A DNA stretch of 64,000 bases, from NCBI GenBank assembly GCA_947476925.1, contig CANJSF010000003.1:124001-188000 (forward strand), written 5' to 3'. The position numbers and the translations under genes were made by a program. Shown here piece after piece: positions 1-7,715 of the stretch. Position 1 is the stretch's first letter. Each line of letters begins with the position of its first letter. Source of the stretch: Rhodospirillaceae bacterium. GTDB taxonomy: Bacteria; Pseudomonadota; Alphaproteobacteria; Rhodospirillales; Rhodospirillaceae. Under the pieces are notes generated by a model, which worked only from the letters and a program-made list of their open reading frames with translations, made no database searches and was not told the DNA's origin.

Positions 1-302
1 GGGTCCTCGATTTCGAGCACCCATAAGTCGGGGTCGTATTTGGTTTGGCGCTGTAAATAGGCATCCGCCTCGACCTCACTCGCCGGTCCTTTGGGAAAGG
101 CGCGCAGCCACGCTGAAGCGCCGTTGGGGTCGGTGGCGGGGCTGTACACCTCGCATCCCGCCGCGTGCCGATTGATCTTCAAAATCACTGTCCCAGACTC
201 CGGCTCTCCCTTGCGCACAACAGCAGCCATGAGCCCCAGCCCGCCTGCGCGCCGCAGCCAAGCTTGCACCCGCAATTCTGATTTTAAGCGAGCCAAAGCC
301 AC
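1..302 (-). CDS. DUF1491 family protein (3' end cut by window edge)
   Basis: Reading leftward from a GTG at 300-302, an open frame runs off the left edge (about 100 codons visible). The protein starts MALARLKSELRVQAWLRR and continues with GLMAAVVRKGEPESGTV, VILKIN and, near the edge, EADAYLQRQTKYDPDLWVLE. This order (short basic N-terminus, QAWLRR, AAVVRKGEPESG, DPDLWVVEIE-like end) matches the small alphaproteobacterial DUF1491 family, which is usually a little over 100 residues, so only the last few residues are missing. Function is unknown. The GTG is chosen because it gives the family's usual N-terminus; an internal ATG at 228-230 would lose the QAWLRR segment. No clear ribosome-binding site is visible. 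It is divergent from motA. Confidence 0.75.
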   Translation of the reverse strand, partial: MALARLKSELRVQAWLRRAGGLGLMAAVVRKGEPESGTVILKINRHAAGCEVYSPATDPNGASAWLRAFPKGPASEVEADAYLQRQTKYDPDLWVLEIED

Positions 303-417
303 CCTCGCTGCAGGGAATCTGCCGTTTGACTAGGCTGGAAAGGGGTTTTCATGTACGCTCTGGTAAGGATTTAGCGGTAGCATTGCAACCGGCAACGACA
401 TCGGCAAGGAAGCAGTT

Positions 418-1281
418 ATGTTAGGCATTATTGGCATTGTGTTCGTGTTTGTGATGGTGTTCGGCGGCTACGTGCTGCACGGCGGACACCTCAGCGTGAT
501 TATCGAAGCCTTGCCGACAGAGTTGATGGTCATCTTCGGCGGTGCCGTTGGTGCCATGATTGTGGGCAACAGCGCCGAAGTGCTGAAGGGCATGGTGCCC
601 AATTTGAAGAAGATCTTTTCTGGCCCAAAGTGGAAAGAACAAGACTTTAAAGACGTTCTTTGCCTGTTGTTCACGATTACCAAAATGATCAAAGCCAAGG
701 GCATTTTGGTCATCGAAAGCCACATCGAAAAGCCTGAAGAAAGCAATATTTTCCAGAAATACCCGAACATTTTGGCCGATCACTTTGCCGTCGATTTTAT
801 TTGCGACACATTGCGCATGCTGTCGATGAATCTTGATGACGCCCACCAAGTCTTCGATGCCATGGAAACCCAGCTTGAAAAGCACCATCACGAAGCTCTG
901 GGGCCCCAACATGCCCTTCAAACAATGGCCGATGGCTTGCCGGCCATCGGTATTATCGCCGCCGTGTTGGGTGTTATTCACACCATGGGTTCGGTCACTG
1001 AGCCGCCGGAAGTTCTGGGTGGTATGATCGGCAGCGCCCTCGTCGGCACGTTCTTGGGGGTCTTTCTAGCCTACGAATTGGTTGGTCCCTTCGCCTCACG
1101 CGTGAAGCAAGTTTGCGACGAAGAGCACCAGTTTTACATCATCATCCGAAACGTTCTGGTTGCACACCTGAACGGCAACGCGCCCCAAGTCTCGGTTGAG
1201 ATTGGTCGCGGCAGTGTTCCATCTAAGGTTCAGCCTACTTTCTTTGAATTGGAAGAAGCGCTGAACTCAATCACCGACTAG
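418..1281 (+). CDS. motA: Flagellar motor stator protein MotA
   Basis: The 287-residue protein is a MotA-type proton-channel subunit of the flagellar stator, an inner-membrane protein that with MotB couples ion flow to flagellar rotation. Four hydrophobic segments are visible at about 1-20, 32-50, 175-192 and 200-222, with the large charged cytoplasmic loop between the second and third. P175 in GLPAIGIIAAVLGV and P224 in ELVGPFASR sit where the two functional prolines of E. coli MotA (P173, P222) are found. Length matches the family. AAGGAA lies just upstream of the ATG. No motB follows; the next gene is an unknown 354-residue protein, so MotB must be elsewhere. Confidence 0.93.
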   Translation: MLGIIGIVFVFVMVFGGYVLHGGHLSVIIEALPTELMVIFGGAVGAMIVGNSAEVLKGMVPNLKKIFSGPKWKEQDFKDVLCLLFTITKMIKAKGILVIESHIEKPEESNIFQKYPNILADHFAVDFICDTLRMLSMNLDDAHQVFDAMETQLEKHHHEALGPQHALQTMADGLPAIGIIAAVLGVIHTMGSVTEPPEVLGGMIGSALVGTFLGVFLAYELVGPFASRVKQVCDEEHQFYIIIRNVLVAHLNGNAPQVSVEIGRGSVPSKVQPTFFELEEALNSITD

Positions 1282-1325
1282 CGCCCGCTCCATCTAACTC
1301 ATTGAATTTATGACATTACCTCTCA

Positions 1326-1354
1326 TTGTCTATTCAGTTTCGACTAGCTATATT
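1326..1354 (+). promoter_or_regulatory. Possible sigma70-type promoter upstream of the gene at 1398
   Basis: TTGTCT at 1326-1331 and TATATT at 1349-1354 are separated by exactly 17 bases. The pair lies in the 116-base gap after motA, about 44 bases before the next start codon. It would let the unknown downstream gene be transcribed separately from motA. Only sequence resemblance supports this. Confidence 0.35.
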
Positions 1355-1397
1355 ATCTAAACGAAACTTGTGATTCTGTGTTGGGTAGGTAGCTCAG

Positions 1398-2462
1398 GTG
1401 AACGCCATCGGCCGGTCATTTCGCGATGCAACGGCGCTCTCGCCACTGCTCGATTGCGACATGGATGCGCTCCATGTGCTGCCGCTGCACGTCTTGCCTT
1501 TGCGCAATGAAGGGATTGCAAAACACAAGCTGATCAAGAACGTCCACCTGGTTGGAGTACTTGAGGCTTACTCCAGTCGTGAAAGTGGAAGCGGCTTGGT
1601 ACCGATCACGTCGCTGCCCGAGCATTTTGGCCTGAAGAACGCCGTGGCCGACCCCGACTTCAATATGCTGCTGAAACTGGCAGCACTTCCCAGCTACGAC
1701 ATTTACAGCCTCCGCCGTTCGTTGCGCGCATTGGGTATTGCCGTCAACGCAAACAGCGCGTTGAAATTATCCGACGACATGAACCGAGAGCTTGCCGGCT
1801 ACATGGCGCGGTTCACCAAACCATTACTCATGTCGATCTACGGCGATACGGCCAATGGAATAAGCCGGTTCGACGAGCTGGTGGGCCTTTTCCGCGATCC
1901 CGATATGAAAAAGGCACTGGCTAAACTGAAGATCATCTCCGAAAAACTCGGGGTCACGTTGGACCAGATCCCGGTGTTCATTGAGGACTACGGCGACATC
2001 TTTCTCTCGTTGTCCTACTACCAGCACTGCCTCGACCGCATTCGCCCGACGTTGGAGGAATTCCACCGCAGCGTCGACGAGATGAAGTCCAGCTTCCAAA
2101 TGCGCAGCAAACCGCAGGTTATTGCCGAGGCCAATCGCATTCAGAAAATCCTCAACGCCTTGTTGGCATTCGTCACGCGCATGTTCGAAGACTTCGAAGC
2201 CCGCTCGCAGGATCTTTGGCGCAACTTATCGGCCGTGAAGTTCAAATCCGTCAAAGACATCATCGAAAGCGCGCATGGCACGATTGGCGGCGTACTGTGT
2301 GGCTTGTCGGTCAAAATGGCGGCCTGGGAAAAAAAGTTCCCGAACCATAGGTCTGGCAGCCCAGGCGCAAAAGAAGACTTCCTGCTCACCGATATCCGCC
2401 CGGGCTTAAGCGAATTGATGGATGTCGCTCGCGGTCAGGGCAACGTGGTGGGTTACAAATAG
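1398..2462 (+). CDS. Uncharacterised 354-residue protein downstream of motA
   Basis: I do not recognise a named domain. The GTG-started protein has no signal peptide and no clear membrane segment. It is mostly helical in composition, with charged amphipathic stretches in the middle (FRDPDMKKALAKLKIISEK, LEEFHRSVDEMKSSFQ, RMFEDFEARSQDLWRNL) that could form coiled coils or a helical bundle. It starts about 116 bases after motA on the same strand, so a motility-related or stator-associated role is possible by position only. A candidate promoter lies in the gap. The ribosome-binding site before the GTG is weak (AGGT), so the exact start is uncertain, but the long frame with neighbour-like codon use makes the gene itself secure. 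Confidence 0.75.
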   Translation: MNAIGRSFRDATALSPLLDCDMDALHVLPLHVLPLRNEGIAKHKLIKNVHLVGVLEAYSSRESGSGLVPITSLPEHFGLKNAVADPDFNMLLKLAALPSYDIYSLRRSLRALGIAVNANSALKLSDDMNRELAGYMARFTKPLLMSIYGDTANGISRFDELVGLFRDPDMKKALAKLKIISEKLGVTLDQIPVFIEDYGDIFLSLSYYQHCLDRIRPTLEEFHRSVDEMKSSFQMRSKPQVIAEANRIQKILNALLAFVTRMFEDFEARSQDLWRNLSAVKFKSVKDIIESAHGTIGGVLCGLSVKMAAWEKKFPNHRSGSPGAKEDFLLTDIRPGLSELMDVARGQGNVVGYK

Positions 2463-2501
2463 CCGGCTTCTTGGGTAGCGTCTCTTGGTATAGTGACGCC
2501 C

Positions 2502-2939
2502 ATGACCGACCACCACGCCACCGACCCGTTCCATATTGCCCTGCCCGTCCATGACCTTGCTGCGGCACGTGCATTTTATGGCCAGCTTTTAGGTTGCCCT
2601 GAGGGGCGCAGTTCGGCCGCGTGGGTCGATTTTGATTTATTCGGTCATCAAGTTGTGGCCCATTTGGTTGCTGACGCCAAACCGTTCAACGCTGCGACAA
2701 ACGCAGTGGATGGCCACGATGTGCCCGTTCCCCATTTTGGTGTCGTGCTGACCATGGCACGCTTTGATGCCCTTGCCGCAAAACTGAAGGCCGCAAATAT
2801 CAAATTTGTGATTGCGCCGTATGTGCGATTTAAGGGCCAACCGGGCGAGCAAGCCACGATGTTCTTCTATGACCCCAGCGGCAATGCCCTAGAGTTCAAA
2901 GCCTTCGCTAATCGCGGCCAACTCTTCGCGCGACAATAA
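2502..2939 (+). CDS. VOC (glyoxalase/bleomycin-resistance) superfamily protein
   Basis: The 145-residue protein has the N-terminal [20 protein letters not shown] motif and the C-terminal [15 protein letters not shown] motif of a single VOC-fold unit. His near the N-terminus and Glu in ALEFK are at the usual metal-ligand positions. Such proteins are metal-dependent lyases, isomerases, dioxygenases or binding proteins; the substrate cannot be read from sequence. The ATG at 2502 is chosen over an in-frame GTG nine bases upstream because it gives the usual short leader before the first beta strand. No strong Shine-Dalgarno is visible for either. It stands alone between the motA pair and convergent genes. 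Confidence 0.85.
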   Translation: MTDHHATDPFHIALPVHDLAAARAFYGQLLGCPEGRSSAAWVDFDLFGHQVVAHLVADAKPFNAATNAVDGHDVPVPHFGVVLTMARFDALAAKLKAANIKFVIAPYVRFKGQPGEQATMFFYDPSGNALEFKAFANRGQLFARQ

Positions 2940-2943
2940 GCGA

Positions 2944-3168
2944 TTAAGCTGCAAGTTTTCGCCAGCCCGCGACCGTCCGGTTGGTTGAGTTGACTAGGCT
3001 GGTGCCGCATTTTTGGCACGTATAAGCGGTGTCAGCCCCGGCTTGCATCGGGCGCAAAGATTCAGCTGCGCCGCCGGCTGCGGCTTGCAGGTCGCCATGG
3101 GGCGGCTCTTCGCGGCTCTTGCAAAGTTGAAGTTGGCAAGCACGGCAACGCGTTACATTTTGGGTCAT
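2944..3168 (-). CDS. Small putative zinc-ribbon protein
   Basis: The 74-residue frame has two CxxC pairs, CRAC at residues 8-11 and CQKC at about 51-54 in YTCQKCGTSLVN, separated by a Pro/Gly/Ala-rich linker. That spacing suggests a small structural zinc-binding protein. Its stop is five bases from the convergent VOC gene's stop. There is no clear ribosome-binding site, and the frame is short, so it may be a chance ORF; the two knuckles are the main argument for it being real. Function unknown. Confidence 0.45.
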   Translation of the reverse strand: MTQNVTRCRACQLQLCKSREEPPHGDLQAAAGGAAESLRPMQAGADTAYTCQKCGTSLVNSTNRTVAGWRKLAA

Positions 3169-3292
3169 TCGTCACAATACACGAGATGCGCTTAAACGCG
3201 CGGGTTATATTAAGCAGTTCCGGTCGAATTTAGCCGGAAAATACGAAGTTATTGTGTCAAAGCGATGGCCGCAAATTGATTGCGCAAACCTC

Positions 3293-4747
3293 TTACTCGG
3301 CCGCACTCGCGCGCGGCGCGGCCATAAGTGCAACTTCGCCATTGATAGCCCGTCGCGCTAACGTGAAGGCCAGCGCAGCGACAATAAACGATGCTGTGGC
3401 CATGCCCATGAAGACGCCCTTCACGCCAAACAGCTTAGCGCCAGCATAAGCGCAGGGTATTTGAACAATCATCGATTTCGAAGCACCGATGATCATGGCG
3501 GGCAACGGTTTGGCCAGCGAATTCAAACTGCCTGACGAGATATTGATGATGCCCATGCAGCCGTAACTGATGGGAACGGTCGTGAGGTAAAACGCTGCCA
3601 GCGTGACCACCGCCATATCATCGCTGAATTCATGCGCAAAGAATGAACCGAAGGTTGCCAATAACGCCGCGACAACAAGGCCGTAAACGACCACGGCTTG
3701 ATAGGCAAACGTCATGGCTTCTTTCACACGGTCAACCCGCCCGGCGCCCGCGTTTTGGCCCACGAACGGCCCCATCGCGATGGACATGGACATCACAAAA
3801 ATCAACGAGAACATCTCAATGCGCGTCGCGACGCCGTAAGCAGCAATCGCGCTGGCGCCAAATGAGGCAATTAAGGTCGTCAGGATCGCGGCTGAGACCG
3901 GCTGAATCAACTGCGTTGCCGTCGATGGCAGCGCAATCTGCAGCAACTGCCGCCAGGAATCGGTCATGCGCGCGATTGAAGGCCATTCGAAAACCATGCC
4001 ATGCACGCGAAAGTGCAAAACGAACAAAGAGAGCGTGAAGGTCACGAACCGCGAGATCAACAACGCGTACGCGGCGCCCGCCAACCCCAAGCTTGGGATG
4101 AACCACATCCCAAAAATAAAGATAGGGTCGAGGAAAATGTTTAGCACCGCCGAACCACCCATGATGAGGCTGGGGAATTTCACATCGCCGTAGGCTCGGA
4201 TCACAGAATTGGCAATCAGCGGCACAATCATTACCGGCATGCCAAAGAACCACACATGCATATAGGCTTTAATGTGCTCCAGGATGTCGGGCTGCGCGCC
4301 CATTGCCGAAAAAACATCATCGACAAAAATCATACCAAGCACGGCGAAACTAAACGCAATGGCAAAGGCGAGAAACAAACTATCGGTTGTCAGCACGCGG
4401 GCTCGGACGATGTCGCCCTCCCCCACAGCACGCGAGACCACAGCCGTGACACCCGTGCCTAAGCCAATGGCGATGGCCTGCAAAATCATGATCATCGGGA
4501 ATGTGAAAGCGAGCGCCGCCAACTCGCGCGTGCCCAACTGCGCGACAAAGTAGGCATCGGCGAGCTGAAAGGTCATGGTGGCAATGGTGCCCAACAGCAA
4601 ATAGCGCGTGAGCCCCAGAATTTGCTTGCGAACGGGCCCTTCGGTGAGCTTCACACCACCACGCGTACCATGGGCCCCGCCGCGCCGTGGCCTAGGCGTG
4701 CTGGGTGCGACCTGTGGTTTTGGAGGTTCTGCTGCGTCGACGGACAT
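3293..4747 (-). CDS. MATE family efflux transporter (second of a tandem pair)
   Basis: The 484-residue protein is a multidrug and toxin extrusion (MATE) antiporter with about twelve membrane helices in two bundles. Typical features are the start of TM1 (LLGTIATMTFQLADAYFVAQ), the GTGVTAVVSRAVGEGD segment, LPSTATQLIQP after the central loop, and GPFVGQNAGAGR in the second half. The frame is open far upstream, but the ATG at 4747 is chosen because longer versions would run through the upstream MATE gene; this start lies eight bases after that gene's stop. The N-terminus carries a Pro/Arg-rich cytoplasmic tail of about 45 residues. It is clearly paralogous to the neighbour and probably co-transcribed. 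Substrate unknown. Confidence 0.9.
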   Translation of the reverse strand: MSVDAAEPPKPQVAPSTPRPRRGGAHGTRGGVKLTEGPVRKQILGLTRYLLLGTIATMTFQLADAYFVAQLGTRELAALAFTFPMIMILQAIAIGLGTGVTAVVSRAVGEGDIVRARVLTTDSLFLAFAIAFSFAVLGMIFVDDVFSAMGAQPDILEHIKAYMHVWFFGMPVMIVPLIANSVIRAYGDVKFPSLIMGGSAVLNIFLDPIFIFGMWFIPSLGLAGAAYALLISRFVTFTLSLFVLHFRVHGMVFEWPSIARMTDSWRQLLQIALPSTATQLIQPVSAAILTTLIASFGASAIAAYGVATRIEMFSLIFVMSMSIAMGPFVGQNAGAGRVDRVKEAMTFAYQAVVVYGLVVAALLATFGSFFAHEFSDDMAVVTLAAFYLTTVPISYGCMGIINISSGSLNSLAKPLPAMIIGASKSMIVQIPCAYAGAKLFGVKGVFMGMATASFIVAALAFTLARRAINGEVALMAAPRASAAE

Positions 4748-4755
4748 GACGCACG

Positions 4756-6174
4756 TTACTCGGCAGCAGCCTGAACTGCCAGCGCAGAAATTGCAGTGGC
4801 CTTGGGGTAGGCCGCGCGCATCAGCCACCACCAAGCAGCAACGCCCACGGCAATTGCGGCTAAGCAGTTGGCAACAAATATGCCCTCCATGCCGCCAAGC
4901 CACGAACCGAGAAGCACCAATGGCACGGTCACCAACATTGAACGTGCCAAGCCGATGAGCGAAGCCGACAACGGCATTGCCATCGCGTTCAACGCCGACA
5001 TCGACACGGCGACGATGCCAGCAAAGGCATAGCTTACTGGCACGATGTAAAAATAGAGCGTCGCTAACCGAATCACTTCGGGATCGGTGGCAAAACGTGT
5101 AGCCAGCCAGTGCGCCGACAAAGCCAAAACGCCAACCAAAACAACACCACCAACAAAGCAATACTTAATCGCAAAGCTAATGGCTTCCTGTACGCGATCA
5201 AATCTTTTTGCTCCGGCGTTTTGGCCAACGAAGGGCGCCACTGCAATTGCAATCGCCATGACATAAATAAAAGCAAAAATTTCAACGCGTGTCGCAATTC
5301 CATAGGCGGCGACGGATGCCGTGCCATAGGACGCAACAATCGCAGTGACAATAGCGCTGGCCAACGGACTGACCAACTGCGTCGCAGTCGACGGTAAGGC
5401 GATATGAAGCAATTTGCCCCATGAATTTTTAAGGCGTGCCGCACTGAAGCTGATGGGCGCCAAAGCATGCATGCCGCGCTGAATGACAATCGCGAACATG
5501 ATGATCAGGGCCAGTCGCGCAATGTTACCGGCCCACGCTGCACCGGCAATGCCCATGGCTGGAATCGGGCCCCAGCCAAAAATCAAAATCGGGTCGAGCA
5601 CAGCGTTGATAATCGCCGCCAACCCCATCAGCGCGCTGGGCGTGCGCGCATCACCATGGGCGCGGATCACGCTTGAGCCAACCTGCGGGATAATTTGGAA
5701 CAACGTGCCGAGATACCAAATTTGCATGTACTGATGAATGAGTGGCAAGACAGCGTCTTCGGCACCAAGCAACTTGAACAATGGATCAATCGTATTGAAG
5801 CCAATGATTGAAATAATCGCGGTGAGAATTGTCGCGAGCAAAATACTGTCGGTTCCCAGAGCCCTCACCGACGCCTGATCACCCTCGCCCACAGTGCGCG
5901 AAATGACAGCAACAACGCCCGTGCCAAAACCGATAGACACCGAGATGATCAACATAACAACAGGGAAGCTAAATGTGAGCGCTGCCAACTCATGCGTTCC
6001 AAGCTTGGCGATGAAATAGGTATCAGCCAGCGTGCTGATCAGCGATGCGACAATGCCAAACGCCATGAAGCCCGCGAGCTTCATGATCTGCCCGCGGACG
6101 GAGCCTTCCGTGAGCGAGGCGTTACCAAATGACTTCGCAGGAGCCTTAGCCTTTGGGGCGGTAACATCGGACAT
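4756..6174 (-). CDS. MATE family efflux transporter (first of a tandem pair)
   Basis: The 472-residue protein is a MATE antiporter, exporting organic cations or metabolites in exchange for H+ or Na+. It shows LISTLADTYFIAKLGTHE in the first helix, GFGTGVVAVISRTVGEGD, IALPSTATQLVSPLAS at the start of the second bundle, and VAPFVGQNAGAKR. Length is normal for the family. It shares these blocks with the following gene, which begins eight bases after this stop, so the two are a tandem duplication and may act as separate pumps or a heteromer. The first 20 residues are Lys/Ala-rich and cytoplasmic. Substrate unknown. Confidence 0.9.
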   Translation of the reverse strand: MSDVTAPKAKAPAKSFGNASLTEGSVRGQIMKLAGFMAFGIVASLISTLADTYFIAKLGTHELAALTFSFPVVMLIISVSIGFGTGVVAVISRTVGEGDQASVRALGTDSILLATILTAIISIIGFNTIDPLFKLLGAEDAVLPLIHQYMQIWYLGTLFQIIPQVGSSVIRAHGDARTPSALMGLAAIINAVLDPILIFGWGPIPAMGIAGAAWAGNIARLALIIMFAIVIQRGMHALAPISFSAARLKNSWGKLLHIALPSTATQLVSPLASAIVTAIVASYGTASVAAYGIATRVEIFAFIYVMAIAIAVAPFVGQNAGAKRFDRVQEAISFAIKYCFVGGVVLVGVLALSAHWLATRFATDPEVIRLATLYFYIVPVSYAFAGIVAVSMSALNAMAMPLSASLIGLARSMLVTVPLVLLGSWLGGMEGIFVANCLAAIAVGVAAWWWLMRAAYPKATAISALAVQAAAE

Positions 6175-6296
6175 CGTAAGCCGGAACTTTCAGCGCGCAG
6201 CAACCAGTGCTGGATTGAAATGCAAGTCTAGGATGAGTTGATAGGTCTCAACGAGCGGCAAAGCCTAGTGATATTCCATGCGAGACCACAACCCGG

Positions 6297-7715
6297 TCAA
6301 AGCCCTGATTCGGGTTGGGATGATTGCAATTCAAGGATGGCTTTGGCCATGGCCTTGAAATCACCGTCAAAATGATGCCCGCCACTGGTTTTATATGGTT
6401 TGGCACGACTTGCTGGAACTTGGGGGCATGACGTCTCACCTGCCTCCTCCTCCTCACTTGCAAACGCGCACATCAAGGGGATTGTTGGCATGGCCAATAT
6501 CTCGGGCAAGACTGGGAGCGCATCGGGGTCATCTTTCTCGCTCAGCCAGTCAGTCACATTGAACTCGAAGTCGGCTTTAAACCCCGGGGCCAACAAGGCG
6601 ACGCCTTTTACAAGCTTTAAGTCGTCGTCCGACAAACGGCGAACCGCAAATGGCAACACATCGGCACCGAAAGAATACCCAATCAATAAGACATGCTGGG
6701 CATTCCACAGCCTCGTGTAATGCGCAATCACGCGCGAAAGCGCCTCGGCCGTTTCGTCGGGCGTGCGCTTTTTCCAAAAAAACCTAAGGCTGTTTAAGCC
6801 AACGACGTTGACACCTGCAGCCGCAAAGTTTTCCGCCAATTCACGGTCGAGCCCTGCCCAGCCGCCATCACCGGTTAAAATGATTGCCATGGTTTTGGGC
6901 GCGACATTCACTCCGACAGCTTTTGCCAGTTCTTCGTGAAGCGGCAAGTCGGCTAAATCGCCATCAACACGATCACGACCAGATACTTTTAAACGAACTT
7001 TGGTCACTCCATTGGCGATATCGGATTGCCAGACAGCACTGCCCCACGGCTCTTGTGAGGGAGAGAGAACTTCAGCGCCGTCAATTTGTACAAAAAAGTC
7101 AGCCGTTGCATTTGCGTCACATGACGACATTGGCGACGACGGCAAAGCAACCCACGCCTCGCTTGTTTTATCGACAGGTTCGAGCTGTGCAACGTGCGCT
7201 TTGTCTGCACGCGACCATGTCTCGTCTTCGTTCGAGCATAAGTCCTTTTTCATCCGAAATGGGCGACACAAACCCGACACCATCATGCTCGCGAACGTTC
7301 CGCGCGGAGCTTCGTTGAACGTCGTGTACGACAGCCCCGCACCAGCTCCAAGGCCAAGTAGAATCGGCGGGTCATACCGTGACAGCCCTAGTGTTTTTTG
7401 AATAAACTTGCTGAGCTTCTCAAATTCCCACGAGTGATAGGCGCACGTTTCTGGGTGCCGGTCCATTGCGGCAGAGTAGCGTTCCACATCAACAACTGCG
7501 GCCAGGCCGCCCTGCGCTGCGATGGCTTGGCCAAGCCCATCACGCGCCTGAACGCTCAGAGTCTTGTCGGCGAGAATGATCGCTAACTGCGCCTTACTGT
7601 TGCTTGTACCGTATACGGCAACATCCCCGAACGCTTCAAAGCTGAGATAGCGCGGTTCAGCAGAAGCAGGAAGGCCGATCAGCAGAGCGGCAAGACAATA
7701 TAAAACTCGCATCAT
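6297..7715 (-). CDS. acvB: AcvB/VirJ family protein, probable lysyl-phosphatidylglycerol hydrolase
   Basis: The 472-residue protein has a signal peptide (about 1-19, ending ASAE) and is expected in the periplasm. The C-terminal VirJ-like alpha/beta-hydrolase domain shows LTGDGGWAGLD (about 280-290), the nucleophile elbow GYSFGADV with S348, and SGGHHFDGD with H447/H448. The N-terminal half is a second, more divergent hydrolase-like domain. Known AcvB proteins hydrolyse lysyl-phosphatidylglycerol made by LpiA, and in many alphaproteobacteria acvB directly follows lpiA. Here the start overlaps the end of lpiA by four bases (ATGA), so the pair is translationally coupled. Role by family: tuning membrane aminoacyl-lipid levels. 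Confidence 0.9.
   Translation of the reverse strand: MMRVLYCLAALLIGLPASAEPRYLSFEAFGDVAVYGTSNSKAQLAIILADKTLSVQARDGLGQAIAAQGGLAAVVDVERYSAAMDRHPETCAYHSWEFEKLSKFIQKTLGLSRYDPPILLGLGAGAGLSYTTFNEAPRGTFASMMVSGLCRPFRMKKDLCSNEDETWSRADKAHVAQLEPVDKTSEAWVALPSSPMSSCDANATADFFVQIDGAEVLSPSQEPWGSAVWQSDIANGVTKVRLKVSGRDRVDGDLADLPLHEELAKAVGVNVAPKTMAIILTGDGGWAGLDRELAENFAAAGVNVVGLNSLRFFWKKRTPDETAEALSRVIAHYTRLWNAQHVLLIGYSFGADVLPFAVRRLSDDDLKLVKGVALLAPGFKADFEFNVTDWLSEKDDPDALPVLPEILAMPTIPLMCAFASEEEEAGETSCPQVPASRAKPYKTSGGHHFDGDFKAMAKAILELQSSQPESGL

Noticed and set aside
326-354. Possible promoter TTGACT before motA
   Set aside because: The element 17 bases downstream (TCATGT) is a poor match to a -10 site, so it was not listed.
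421-981. Long minus-strand frame inside motA
   Set aside because: It is a shadow of motA with His- and Gln-rich composition and no credible start; motA is secure.
4748-5161. Longer start for the second MATE gene (extra 138 residues)
   Set aside because: The extension lies entirely within the upstream MATE gene and has no MATE-like sequence; the ATG at 4747, eight bases after that stop, gives the normal length.
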